Source of the DNA: Actinomortierella ambigua
Lineage: Eukaryota; Mortierellomycota; Mortierellomycetes; Mortierellales; Mortierellaceae
Direction: 5' to 3'
NCBI GenBank assembly: GCA_016098155.1
Contig: JAAAJB010000644.1
Span: 1-19,164, forward strand
DNA length: 19,164 nt
This document shows positions 7,816-16,583 of the stretch, piece after piece. Numbering within the stretch: the first letter of the stretch is position 1; each line of letters starts with the position of its first letter. The position numbers were made by a program, and so were the translations under genes. A model generated the notes under the pieces. The model ran no database searches. It saw only the letters and a list, made by a program, of their open reading frames with translations, and had not been told where the DNA came from.

Positions 7816-8057
7816 GCACCGTCCGGCTCCCTTCCCGGTCAGCATGCCAGAGAAAGATAATCTTTCTGTTAAACACGCCGGAGCTAAAGAAGGCCAGCCG
7901 CTCTTTGACAATGGCCGTGTTCATCATTCGTTATATAATAAATGGATCCATAACTGGGAGCGATCCTGTCCGACCCCCTTCCCCGGTCGGCGTGTCAGAG
8001 AAATCTGCATTTCCGTTAAACACACTGGAGCTAAAAGAGGCTGGTCGCTACTGACAA
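7816..8057. repeat. Diverged direct repeat pair, period ~147 bp
   Basis: Copy one is 7816-7911 and copy two is 7962-8057. Both read GTCCG..CCC, TTCCC(C)GGTC, then CAGAGAAA, T(C/T)C(G/T)...GTTAAACAC, GGAGCTAAA and end CTGACAA or TTGACAA. Many of the differences are transitions. The period is a multiple of three. The origin is unknown; it could be a relic of a mobile element or a local duplication upstream of the - strand gene. Confidence 0.6.
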
Positions 8058-8249
8058 AATTTACTCCCAGGTAATGAGAAAGTGGAATGAGTACATTACC
8101 TTGCAGCGCAAGAGTAAATGGTGGAACGAGGTGTGCGAGGTGGATGAAAGAAAGGAGATGCAAGGCTCGAGAATTGAGGTTTGTACCACCCATAGTTAGA
8201 TCGTGACTATTTCATCAATCCATTAGCACGACGATTAAATCCACATCGT
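8058..8249. other. Spacer without a supported gene
   Basis: Between the direct repeat and the transposase relic I see no gene with convincing composition. Short frames on both strands have no recognisable motif. Confidence 0.5.
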
Positions 8250-9498
8250 TTTCGTCCCATCAAAATGGAGTACATCAAAAGACCCAAAGGGAAGGGGGCT
8301 TTCATCCGAGGAACGTTCGCCTGTCTTACAGTACCATAGCGTCTGCGACCGTGAGAGACAAAGTTGCAGTGTTCTGTCGACTGTCAACCCAATGCTGCGT
8401 ACAGCCCGATATCTGGAAATGTCACAAAATACAATTAGAGACGCGCTGCAGGACACAGGCACTCAAGATTATTGAGACAATATAGTCGGGGAAACCACGG
8501 CGCCGGTGCTTGGGCCTCGCCTTCGAGAGATCGCGGCCGAAATGAATGTCAAAGGAGGGGTGGCGACAGTCAGCCGAGTTTGTGCACGCCACGGTCGTCT
8601 GTGGATGGAGTCACGCTGCCCAAGCGCGAGACTGTCCGCAAAGCTATGCTTACTGTAGGACTCTACTACAGCTATGTGAAAAAGGCTAAGAACGACGTCG
8701 AGACATACGGTATCAAGTCCAAATGCACGCGGGAAAACTGAAGTATGGACTGTTCGTCTGGAAAGACGGGTCATATTGTCACCAACACCATGGGAACTGC
8801 AAAGTGCGAGAGGTCTTTACTGCCGATTTCGTTGCCTATTCTCGCCCAACAAGACCAGATACTGACAGCTGTGGATAGTCTACGAGGGCGGAGGTACAAT
8901 ATGATTCATGCTGGCTGTGAGCATGGATGGAAAATCGTCAATATGGGTACCAAAAAAATGGTGCTGATGACCACCATGACAACACGAACGCGATGATTTT
9001 CGAGAATTGCTTTAGGAAGCTGTGTACATTCTGCCTGGCAAAAGGCCTCGAGAATGTTGTCTCTTGTCTGCACAGTGCCATGATCATCGATGCGAATTTA
9101 ATCATCCGGTGGCCTGAAGCTCGCCCCGAAAGTCCCTTTCTCAACTATCAAAGGCAGATTTGGTACAACGGCTTGTCGATCGAGGTGCCAAGAAGGATTT
9201 GCTGAGCTCCCTCACGAAGGCCGAGCTGTATCCTATGGCACGGCAGCCAGAATACTCGCGTCCCCTTGGCTGTCGGAGACATGAGTACCATGAACTATGG
9301 CTTCCACCGTATCACCCAGAGCCCAATCCAATTGAGGAAGCATGTGGCATTGTGAAAGGTCATTTATTGTTCGACGGCGGTGGCTCCAGTTTCAAGCGTC
9401 TAAAAGCCCTTCTTTTGGAAGGCTGACACAGTGTGGTTAAACTTCGTTAAAAGAGTGGTAGCTAGAGAATCATTGCCAGAAGATATTGCCTTTTTTTT
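8250..9498 (+). pseudogene. Decayed Tc1/mariner-like DDE transposase
   Basis: Recognisable pieces of a fungal Tc1/mariner-type transposase appear in order but in different frames. They are a start-region piece (V-A-T-V-S-R-V-C-A-R-H-G, ~8560-8596), W-K-D-G-S-Y-C-H-Q-H-H (~8761-8793), R-R-Y-N-M-I-H-A-G-C-E-H-G-W (~8890-8931), D-D-H-H-D-N-T-N-A-M-I-F-E-N (~8967-9008), V-V-S-C-L-H-S (~9057-9077), L-V-D-R-G-A-K-K-D-L-L-S-S (~9168-9206) and L-P-P-Y-H-P-E-P-N-P-I-E-E-A (~9303-9344). After a further one-base shift it continues T-V-W-L-N-F-V-K-R-V-V to 9498. At least five frame changes and stops disable it. The usual D of the second catalytic motif appears as H (C-L-H-S). The left boundary is uncertain. 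Confidence 0.75.
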
Positions 9499-9515
9499 AA
9501 AAAAAAAAAAAAAAA
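9491..9515. repeat. Homopolymer junction T8-A17
   Basis: Eight T are followed by seventeen A exactly where the transposase homology ends and the LINE homology on the other strand begins. On the - strand this reads T17 then A8, as expected for the 3' tail of a LINE. It is probably the insertion junction. Confidence 0.6.
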
Positions 9516-10010
9516 GTAGTTGGGTATAACGAGGTTTCATGATATTGGCAATGGTGTAGGCATTAAAGGCAATGTTTTCAAGGTGGAAAGTCTGAATGAA
9601 GTGGGTCATCCCGCAGGTAACGAGTGCGTAACGTGAGATGCGTCTGTTCGGTTTCCACAAGGTGTTCTTTTCGTCCTTGCAGGGAGACTGTGTCGAGGAG
9701 CTCTTGGTCGTTCCAGGCGGTCTTATTAGCGTGGTGTTGCAGAATGGAGATCCATGCTTGCGCTTTGGAAGGCAGAGGACAGCATAGTGGGCTAGGTCCT
9801 CTGAGGGAGCGTCGCAGACAAGGCAGGCCGGTGAGAGGGCTGCTTTACACGTGTGGAAACGGCAAGAAGCATGAGGCAGGAGACTATGGATGAACCGCCA
9901 CCATAGGTTACGGCCTTGCATTGGAAGGTCGGCTTTCGAGACTGTCACTCGGTGAGACTTTTGCCTTCAACCCGAGAATTTCACGGAACTCGTTGAGCGC
10001 GTTTCTAATC
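9499..10010 (-). pseudogene. 5'-truncated LINE (non-LTR retrotransposon) 3' end with RT zinc-binding domain
   Basis: The - strand frame around 9948-9740 carries N-L-W-W-R-F-I-H-S-L-L-P, then C-x-x-C...H...C (C-L-V-C-D-A-P-S-E-D-L-A-H-Y-A-V-L-C). This is the zinc-binding motif found downstream of LINE reverse transcriptases (zf-RVT type). After the last Cys a one-base shift restores a plausible continuation (A-W-I-S-I-L-Q-H-H...T-A-W-N-D-Q-E-L-L-D) down to ~9574. Upstream another shift joins L-N-E-F-R-E-I-L-G-L-K (~9993-9961). The reverse transcriptase and endonuclease parts are missing, so the copy is 5'-truncated and dead. Confidence 0.7.
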
Positions 10011-10433
10011 GGCCTACAGAAGCTCGCCATAAGCAACTATAAGTGTGCATGGCACAACACACTGAGGAAATTGCACTGCACCGTCCGTCATTAAACCATG
10101 TCACATTTCGATACGACCCATTTAACGATGCCGAACTTAAAAAGACATACATCTTTTGGAGGGCTACTTCCCGTCAGACGTTGCCAGTGTATGCTGCAAG
10201 CTAGGGAGGGGGAGCCAAGGACCGTATACCCCTCTACCAATTCGATAACAATACATGTATACTTACGCATGGTTATTCTCTGGGCCGGTGTGCCTCGCTC
10301 GTTATGCCCTGCGAACCTCTGATGGTGGGTGGTGGTGTCGCTATACAAGTAGCGCCGGACCATGAAGAAAACTATACACGGTGCATATGCGAGCGTCAAC
10401 AGCCCTCGCTACTTTTGAGTTTAGGCGATGCAA
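10011..10433. other. Intergenic spacer upstream of subfamily B copy 1
   Basis: Frames of up to ~100 codons exist on the - strand but overlap one another and show no recognisable domain. I see no RNA gene or repeat here. Confidence 0.45.
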
Positions 10434-10527
10434 TATATAGCTTGAGGCGATGCAACAGTTTCCCAGCCAAACCCCCCCCCCCTTCTCCTATTGATTTTTC
10501 CCTTCTCTCACATCTCACTTCAACACA
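10423..10527 (+). promoter_or_regulatory. Promoter of subfamily B copy 1: TATA box between two 11-bp direct repeats
   Basis: TATATA at 10434-10439 sits between two exact copies of AGGCGATGCAA (10423-10433 and 10445-10455), whose starts are 22 bases apart, about two helical turns. A C11 tract (10472-10482) and a pyrimidine-rich leader follow up to the ATG at 10528. This arrangement suggests a core promoter with a dimeric factor site; no factor can be named. Confidence 0.55.
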
Positions 10528-12624
10528 ATGGCCAGGCTAGACATTGATGTCATTGCGCTCATCATCAACAATGTCGACGACAGGGGAACTCTCTTCTCGC
10601 TCCTCACCGTCAGTAAGGAGGTGTTTCGGTACACTTGCCGCGCTCTATATAGCGATCCCTTCCGTTTCTTTCGAGACGATGACTTCTCCGCACCGAACAA
10701 CGAGCTCTCTCTTGTACGGCTACTTTTATCCCTCTCACCAGCAGCGGATGACGATGCGAATCTTGTCCGCCTCGCACTCGGTGTGCCAACGAAGCACAAT
10801 TCCGAATCCACCACTCCGCCAACGACGACGGTCGACTATCTGTCGTTCATTCGATGCGTACATTGGGAGACTGTTGCAGATCATCTAACAGCCAACCTCA
10901 AGGATACCGCACTCAAGGGTTGGCAACCTCCCCCCGGGAGATTGCAAGATCTCGAGTCATTTGTCAGAAGCACGGTGACCTGGTGTCTCTGCGGTCATCA
11001 GCTGGGTCTAGTACGCGAGCTCGAAATAGAGCTTGCTGCCGTGGAGCGATACATCGCCGTCGCCTCTCAGCTCTGCCGGCTGAGAACCCTTGTCATCGTC
11101 GAATTTTACAACTCTGAGCCTGATCTCGATTTGCAGATACACACCTACTCTTCCCTGGTTCGCCTTGTTCAGACTCTTCAGCAACACCACGGCAAAAATC
11201 GGCTCCTCGACTGTCACTTCTCCTGGCGAGCATTGTACAACTCGGTAGTCAAGGAGATGTTTGTGCGGGAAGCCGGTATTCACAAGATGCTCCCTTTCAT
11301 TCTGCCTCATGACCTGAGGATAGCCCTCCCTCTGCGTCCCATGGATTCATATCTATCACGACTGACGACTCTGAAGACGGCAGACAACATCTATCGCCGA
11401 TGGGAAGATATCTCCAAAGAGTATCCTGATCTCACGATCGGACAGATTCTCCAGCGCTGTCGAGCGCTTAATCGGTTGGATCTGGACTTTGCTTTGGGAG
11501 GAATCGATGACTCAAGTGCTCTTGAATGGGCGGCTGAAGAGGCACATGAGCGGGCAGAGGGTAGGCTGTTGGCACCAGCAATCCCGTTGGACGAGCTGCA
11601 CCTATTTCTGCATTGGTATTCCCCCGCCTTCGCATACAAGGTTCTCACGGATGGTCTCCGAGGATTTAGTCCGACGCTTCGAGAGCTTGCTGTGGATCTA
11701 CGAACACTTGAGAACAACGGACAGGATGAAGAAGGAGAAGATTTTTCACCAATGATATCGGCTCTCGAGAACGAATCCGTGGTGTTGAGCCGATTGGACT
11801 CGATGATGTTCAAGTGCACCGATCCGTGGTTGTTCGACCACCATCTCTTGCAGCTCTGCCCGAACCTGACGTCGCTGACCGTGTCACTAGACAACTACCC
11901 AGAATCGCGCGCACTCCCTCCGAGCTGGCCACTGGTGCGCATGCCCTGTCTCAATTATCTGAAGCTGGATGGGCCAGCTGTGTCATTGTTCGACCCAGCA
12001 TCGTTGCATGGTATGCCAAAGTTGCAGAAGATTTATCTATCCATCAAATCAAGAGCTGCAAGCCCATCGGCAAGCAGAGGGACATGGACGAATCGGTGGA
12101 CATGGGACTGGGATTTACCAGAGCTGACGGATCTCACTGCGAAAATGGCCTCGTCGGAGACCACATTCAGTTTCAGAGTCCTTCGAGGCTGTCCGAAGCT
12201 TCAGGTGCTCATCGTCGTGTTTCCGGATCTCCTAGAAATACCACCATACCCGCTCGATGTCGTACCGGTCTTGAATCGGCCTGTTCAGGATATCTTTCCC
12301 AAGCTGCTGACGTTGCACTTGGAGGGAAAGTTCAGCCTCCAACCCGAGGATCTCCAGGTCTTATTGGAACGCGCACTACCGGGTCTGCAGATGTTCCAAA
12401 TGGACACGTTGGCCCCATGCACGGTACGGCAGCTAGTGGAGTTTACGCGGCAACACCCTTCGTTGCTAAGTATCATGCTTCTAAACACGCGGCTGGATGT
12501 TGATCTGTGCCGCGAGTTGGGCTTCGTGCATTTCAGCCAACATTTGAACGTTAGTCGATGTATGTATACTTTTGACTCGGAGCGAGGTGCGCCTAATAGC
12601 TATCGCCTTCGAGATAGTCAATAA
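10528..12624 (+). CDS. F-box-like/LRR protein, subfamily B copy 1
   Basis: Intronless gene for 698 residues, starting M-A-R-L-D-I-D-V-I. The ATG follows a CAACACA leader, and the frame is closed shortly upstream. Residues ~4-46 are F-box-like (D-V-I-A-L-I-I-N-N-V, L-F-S-L-L-T-V-S-K-E-V-F, C-R-A-L-Y). Then come V-D-Y-L-S-F-I, T-W-C-L-C-G-H-Q-L-G, L-P-H-D-L...P-M-D-S-Y-L-S-R-L, G-Q-I-L-Q-R-C-R-A-L, an acidic linker replacing the Gly/Glu linker of subfamily A (~390-402), LRR units and W-T-W-D-W at 524-528. It aligns with subfamily A from end to end but is clearly diverged. The stop TAA lies inside an AATAAA (12620-12625), implying a very short 3' UTR. SCF adaptor function is inferred from the family. 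Confidence 0.85.
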   Translation: MARLDIDVIALIINNVDDRGTLFSLLTVSKEVFRYTCRALYSDPFRFFRDDDFSAPNNELSLVRLLLSLSPAADDDANLVRLALGVPTKHNSESTTPPTTTVDYLSFIRCVHWETVADHLTANLKDTALKGWQPPPGRLQDLESFVRSTVTWCLCGHQLGLVRELEIELAAVERYIAVASQLCRLRTLVIVEFYNSEPDLDLQIHTYSSLVRLVQTLQQHHGKNRLLDCHFSWRALYNSVVKEMFVREAGIHKMLPFILPHDLRIALPLRPMDSYLSRLTTLKTADNIYRRWEDISKEYPDLTIGQILQRCRALNRLDLDFALGGIDDSSALEWAAEEAHERAEGRLLAPAIPLDELHLFLHWYSPAFAYKVLTDGLRGFSPTLRELAVDLRTLENNGQDEEGEDFSPMISALENESVVLSRLDSMMFKCTDPWLFDHHLLQLCPNLTSLTVSLDNYPESRALPPSWPLVRMPCLNYLKLDGPAVSLFDPASLHGMPKLQKIYLSIKSRAASPSASRGTWTNRWTWDWDLPELTDLTAKMASSETTFSFRVLRGCPKLQVLIVVFPDLLEIPPYPLDVVPVLNRPVQDIFPKLLTLHLEGKFSLQPEDLQVLLERALPGLQMFQMDTLAPCTVRQLVEFTRQHPSLLSIMLLNTRLDVDLCRELGFVHFSQHLNVSRCMYTFDSERGAPNSYRLRDSQ

Positions 12625-12981
12625 ATTAGCATTGTGTGTGTATGTGTGTGTCTGCGTGCTTGAGTGTGTGTTTAGCTACGATGCTTATATGCTGGTGTGA
12701 CCAAACTTGGGACCGGATGGTCTTACACACTCCACACCAAGAGCTCATACCTAGCTATAGAAGCATGAATTGGATCGTGGAGAACGCAGTACACGTCTTT
12801 CTGGGAGATGGGATCTCTCATACAACTGCAAGGTCGTTTGACAACACTGGGTTGCCCAAACGCAATATGAAAGGTCGCATTGAAATGAGGCTTGTACATG
12901 CGAGTATACGTTTCGCGGATATGAAATGAGTCAAGGTGTGTATATTGGACAAAAATTTTCTCCTCGCATTAGTTCCATGCA
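12625..12981 (+). other. Intergenic spacer with GT-rich tract
   Basis: A GTGTGT-rich low-complexity tract runs from 12633 to ~12672, right after the stop of the preceding gene. The rest, to the ATG at 12982, shows no supported gene. A 97-codon frame starting in the GT tract looks like chance. TATATT near 12940 is the only core-promoter-like sequence before the next gene. Confidence 0.5.
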
Positions 12982-15069
12982 ATGACCACCACAATCGACA
13001 TTGATGTCATTGCGCTCATCATCGACAATGTCGACGACAGGGGAACTCTCTTCTCGCTCCTCACCGTCAGTAAGGAGGTGTTTCGGTACACTTGCCGTGC
13101 TCTCTATCGTGACCCCTTCCGTTTCATCTATCCCTATGACCTTTCCGACAACGCACGGAAGAGCTCTCTCTCTCTTGTACAGCTACTGCTGGCCCTCTCA
13201 CCAGCAGCGGATGACGACTCGAATCTTGTCCGCCGCGCACTCGGTGTACCACCGAAACTCAAGTTCGAATCCACCATTCCACCAACGACGATGGTCGACT
13301 ATCTCTCGTTCATCCAGTGCGTACGTTGGGATACCGTTGCGGATCATCTAATAGCCAGCCTCGAGAATACCGTGCTCCAGGACTGGCAACCTCCCCCTGG
13401 CAGCTCACAAGATGATGAATCATTTGCCCTGAGCACGGTTACCTGGTGCCTCTGTGGCCACCAACTAGGCCGGATACGTGAGCTTGAAGTTGAACACGAC
13501 GCCATCGAACGCTACATCGCGGCAGCGTCTCAGCTCAGCCGACTGAGAACTCTTGCTGTCGCCCCATTCTATGGCGTTCAACGGGACGACCACTCCATTC
13601 CCGTGGTTCGCCTTGTCGAGGCCCTTCAACTGCATCATGGCAAGGATCTGCTCCGTGATTGTCACCTCTCCTGGGAGGATGTGCCTGATTCGATGTCCAA
13701 GAATACCTTTCAGTGGAAGGTTGATATTCATAGGCTGCTTCCTCTCATCCTACCTCGCGACCTAAAACTGGCCCTTCCTCTACGTCCTACGGATTCATAT
13801 CTATCTCGACTAGAAAGCATGGTGACGACCAGTACTGTCTATCACCGATGGCATGACATCATCCAAGAGTACTCTGACATGACTGTCGGACAGGTCCTCC
13901 AGCGTTGTCGAGCGCTCACCTCCTTGGGTCTTGACTTTGCCTTGGGGAGGATCGATGACCCAAGTGTCCTTGCGTGGGCAGTCGATGAGGCGTGTGAGCG
14001 CGCAGCAGGCCGGCTGCGGGCACCGGCGGTTCCACTGGCCAATCTGAAAATATTTCTGCATTGGTTTACCCCCTCCTTTGCACACAGGGTGCTAATGGAT
14101 GGTCTCCGAGGATTTGGTCCGACGCTTCAATGCCTAAGCTTCGAGCTCCTAACATTAAATTTGAATGAATTGCTGGATGGACCAGATTACCAATTGCCGC
14201 GCATGTCTATTCCCAAGGACGGATCCGTGATGATGGAGCAACTAGGCACCATCTATTTCAAGAGCGTCGACCCGAGGCTATTCGATCCCAACCTCCTGAA
14301 CTTCTGTCCTTATCTGAGAAACCTGGATGTGTCACTAAGGTATTATCCGAACTCGTATGTTCCGAGCTGGTCTGTAGTGCACTTGCCCAGCCTCGCCTAT
14401 CTAAAGCTGGATGGACTAGCAGTCCAATTGTTCGACCCAGCATCGTTGCATGGCATGCCAAATCTCGAGGAGATGATGTTATCCATCCACGCAGAAGAAG
14501 CGAGCTCCCCAGCAAGTGGCGAGAGGTGGACGGATCGATGGACGTGGGATTGGAATTTGCCAGAGCTGAAGAGTCTCATTGTGGAAAATACTTCGACAGA
14601 GTTGACATTTAGTTTGATGGTCCTTCGAGGATGTCCGAAGCTTGAAGAGCTCATAGTCGAGTTTCCAGACTACCCTGAGATACCACCCCATCGGCTCGAC
14701 GTATTGTCGGTCTTGACACGGCCGGAACAAGACGTCTTTCCCAACCTGGCGACCTTGGGCTTGTCAGGGGAACACCTTATCCAGCCTGAGGATCTCAAAA
14801 TCTTAATGGGGTCCACTCTGCCTGGCCTCAAGCGTTTTAATGTGGGCACGGTGGCACCGTACACTACGCAGCAGTTGTTGGAGTGCACCCGGCACCACCC
14901 ATCGTTGACATCTGTCAATATTTCAAACATGGCTTTGGATAAGAATGAGCAACACGAGCTTGGCCTTGTAGCGCTCAAAGATAGTTCAAAAAACGCCAAA
15001 CAGTGTATCTATCGCTTTGGAGCGAGGGATTTTGTTCTGGATAATTATCCGCCTCTGCAGGATGAATAA
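12982..15069 (+). CDS. F-box-like/LRR protein, subfamily B copy 2
   Basis: Intronless gene for 695 residues, starting M-T-T-T-I-D-I-D-V-I. The first ~45 residues are the F-box-like segment and are nearly identical to the neighbour at 10528. They are followed by V-D-Y-L-S-F-I-Q, T-W-C-L-C-G-H-Q-L-G-R-I-R-E-L-E, L-P-R-D-L-K-L-A-L-P-L-R-P, T-V-G-Q-V-L-Q-R-C-R-A-L, R-I-D-D-P-S-V-L-A-W-A, LRR units, W-T-W-D-W at 520-524 and L-R-G-C-P-K-L-E-E-L. The central linker (~390-405) differs wholly from its neighbour, with M-N/L-rich residues rather than acidic ones. The stop TAA is embedded in AATAAA (15065-15070). The start lies 2454 bases after that of copy 1, indicating tandem duplication. Function is inferred as for the other copies. 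Confidence 0.85.
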   Translation: MTTTIDIDVIALIIDNVDDRGTLFSLLTVSKEVFRYTCRALYRDPFRFIYPYDLSDNARKSSLSLVQLLLALSPAADDDSNLVRRALGVPPKLKFESTIPPTTMVDYLSFIQCVRWDTVADHLIASLENTVLQDWQPPPGSSQDDESFALSTVTWCLCGHQLGRIRELEVEHDAIERYIAAASQLSRLRTLAVAPFYGVQRDDHSIPVVRLVEALQLHHGKDLLRDCHLSWEDVPDSMSKNTFQWKVDIHRLLPLILPRDLKLALPLRPTDSYLSRLESMVTTSTVYHRWHDIIQEYSDMTVGQVLQRCRALTSLGLDFALGRIDDPSVLAWAVDEACERAAGRLRAPAVPLANLKIFLHWFTPSFAHRVLMDGLRGFGPTLQCLSFELLTLNLNELLDGPDYQLPRMSIPKDGSVMMEQLGTIYFKSVDPRLFDPNLLNFCPYLRNLDVSLRYYPNSYVPSWSVVHLPSLAYLKLDGLAVQLFDPASLHGMPNLEEMMLSIHAEEASSPASGERWTDRWTWDWNLPELKSLIVENTSTELTFSLMVLRGCPKLEELIVEFPDYPEIPPHRLDVLSVLTRPEQDVFPNLATLGLSGEHLIQPEDLKILMGSTLPGLKRFNVGTVAPYTTQQLLECTRHHPSLTSVNISNMALDKNEQHELGLVALKDSSKNAKQCIYRFGARDFVLDNYPPLQDE

Positions 15070-15176
15070 AGTGGCACGTCTGTGTGATTGTGGCGGTGTG
15101 AATGAGTGTATAGCCATTCTCTTGGCATGATTGTCTCGCCGGACTCCACACTCGAGTGTTGACAGTAAATGAATAG

Positions 15177-15368
15177 ATGTCCTCAGCTAGGCTTCTTGTG
15201 GAATCTCTCTACTCAGTTCCCCATTTTTCTCATACACATACTTTCGCTCCTTTTTTCTTTCTTCTGGAAACACATCGTGAGTCTGCCTTGGCCACCTCGA
15301 CTCCTCTATTCTAATTTGCAGGACCACGGCTTTCTAAAGACTTTCTAGAGGGAGACCATGGTACATAG
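15177..15368 (+). CDS. Possible spliced 48-residue peptide or 5' leader with intron
   Basis: A pyrimidine-rich stretch is followed by a consensus-like 45-nt intron: donor GTGAGT at 15277, branch-like CTAAT at 15311, acceptor TTGCAG ending at 15321. If the ATG at 15177 is used, exons 15177-15276 and 15322-15368 join in frame to give 48 residues (M-S-S-A-R-L-L-V-E-S...). The peptide has no recognisable domain. The intron may instead belong to a 5' leader of an unidentified transcript. Confidence 0.2.
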
Positions 15369-15777
15369 ATGAAGTTAAAAGCCTTTTTATATAAAAAAAA
15401 AACTACGTGCAGTGAAGGTCACAGGTTGCTAGGATATATGATGCTAACGACCGCCCTGAACACGATGTCCTATCGCAACTATCCTGCCTCCCAACTTGAG
15501 CATCCTGCTGAACGACCCAGCTCAATTTGAACAACGAAAGAAGAGACCTCATCTTGCGGATGTTTTCTTCTTGCCGACCACCTCTGCTTCGTGGCGTCCT
15601 GGCTTCCATGCTCATCGATATTTCGCACCTCTATGTACATTCATTGACATAGCATTCATGATTGTCAGTCTCAAACTTTTAGCTTGCGTTTCGTCGGCTC
15701 TCGACCCTTCCAGCTTGTAAACATATGCACACAATAATCCTCTCATTGTCTATGAACAATGAGCAAACACATTTTTT
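15369..15777. other. Spacer with ambiguous frames on both strands
   Basis: Frames of ~70-88 codons run on + (about 15457-15720, no ATG in the first part) and on - (15615-15403). Neither has a motif I recognise. A palindromic TTTTTATATAAAAA at about 15384-15397 could be an AT-rich promoter or terminator element. Confidence 0.4.
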
Positions 15778-16245
15778 TTATTTCGGGGTTTCAATCTTGT
15801 CAAGAACCTTCACCGCCTCGGCAAGCTCCACGCGGAAGGCACGCTTCTCGGCTCTCAAAGCTTGCAGCTCCTTCTCAAGGTGAGCGAGCACGAGTAGGCG
15901 TACTCGTGCGTAAAGTTCGTTGGACACTATCGCAGGCAGCTCTTGCGTCAGGACGGCATTGTCGATGGGAGAAAATGCGGGATCCTCCAGAACACTGCGG
16001 ACGGCCTCCGCCAAAATCTTGCGCCTCTGCCTCTTTTTCTCCGCATCGAGTTGTCGCGGAATCTTTGCCGCCCTCGCCCTCTCCAGCTCCCGCAACTCGT
16101 CGGTCGTCACTTCCATCTGGGCTGCCTGCTCGTCTGCCTTCTCCTGCGGTTGATTTACCCGCCTCAGCTTTCCACACAAGCGAATCTTGGGAAGCCTGTT
16201 CATCCAATTTGGACGTCCGGTGGCGGGTGTTGCTTCGTGGGACAT
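15778..16245 (-). CDS. Small charged coiled-coil protein, function unknown
   Basis: A 155-residue frame starts at the ATG at 16245. The sequence before it on this strand is a CT-rich leader (~16255-16300), typical of fungal genes, which decides the strand. The N-terminal ~45 residues are basic. From about residue 45 to the end the protein is Glu/Lys/Arg/Ala-rich with heptad-like spacing (E-L-R-E-L-E-R-A-R-A-A-K; L-E-K-E-L-Q-A-L-R-A-E-K), so a coiled coil is expected. No signal peptide or membrane segment is seen. CACGTG lies ~88 bases upstream (16333-16338). AATAAA overlaps the stop codon (15777-15782). Overlapping + strand frames lack these features. The family is not recognised. Confidence 0.55.
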   Translation of the reverse strand: MSHEATPATGRPNWMNRLPKIRLCGKLRRVNQPQEKADEQAAQMEVTTDELRELERARAAKIPRQLDAEKKRQRRKILAEAVRSVLEDPAFSPIDNAVLTQELPAIVSNELYARVRLLVLAHLEKELQALRAEKRAFRVELAEAVKVLDKIETPK

Positions 16246-16583
16246 ATCGAAGAAGTTGTGGTTGAAAGAGAGACAAGAATAGAGAAAAAAAAAACTCGAA
16301 GGAGCTAGCTCCCTTTATCACTTTAAATCTTACACGTGATGTGAAGGCTGCCGCTGAGTATGTCGACATCGGTGTGGTTGTTGATCATCACGAGAGACCG
16401 TGGATATCAATGATGGTATAGTTAGCGAGGATGAATGATTCCATGATGCATGTTTTATCGCACCCCATCAATCAAGCAAAAGACTTTTTACGAGCCAATC
16501 ATCAGGTTCCTCCGCCATCCCAATCTGGAGACCCGCAAGAACGAGGCGGTCCATTGAGCCGAGAAATCCATCTTTGCTCGACA
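16246..16583 (-). promoter_or_regulatory. Leader and E-box of the coiled-coil gene, then featureless spacer
   Basis: On the - strand, a CT-rich leader with a T10-type run lies directly before the ATG at 16245, and an E-box CACGTG is at 16333-16338. From ~16340 to 16583 I see no gene. Confidence 0.4.

Noticed and set aside
7816..8057. CRISPR-like or satellite array
   Set aside because: There are only two diverged copies, and the organism is a eukaryote.
9400..9573. C-terminal part of the 182-codon - strand frame as a real protein end
   Set aside because: It runs through the homopolymer junction into antisense transposase sequence. Only the part before the frameshift is LINE-derived.
10091..10399. 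- strand frame of 102 codons upstream of subfamily B copy 1
   Set aside because: No domain, no leader or intron signals, and it overlaps other chance frames.
12633..12672. Telomere-like or functional GT repeat
   Set aside because: It is an irregular GT microsatellite with no telomeric unit.
12636..12929. 97-codon + strand frame after the GT-rich tract
   Set aside because: It starts in low-complexity sequence, has no recognisable motif and lies between two tandem genes.
15759..16308. + strand frames of 168 and 121 codons overlapping the coiled-coil gene
   Set aside because: Their composition is Ser/Arg/Pro-rich noise. The - strand has the CT-rich leader, coiled-coil composition and a polyadenylation signal.
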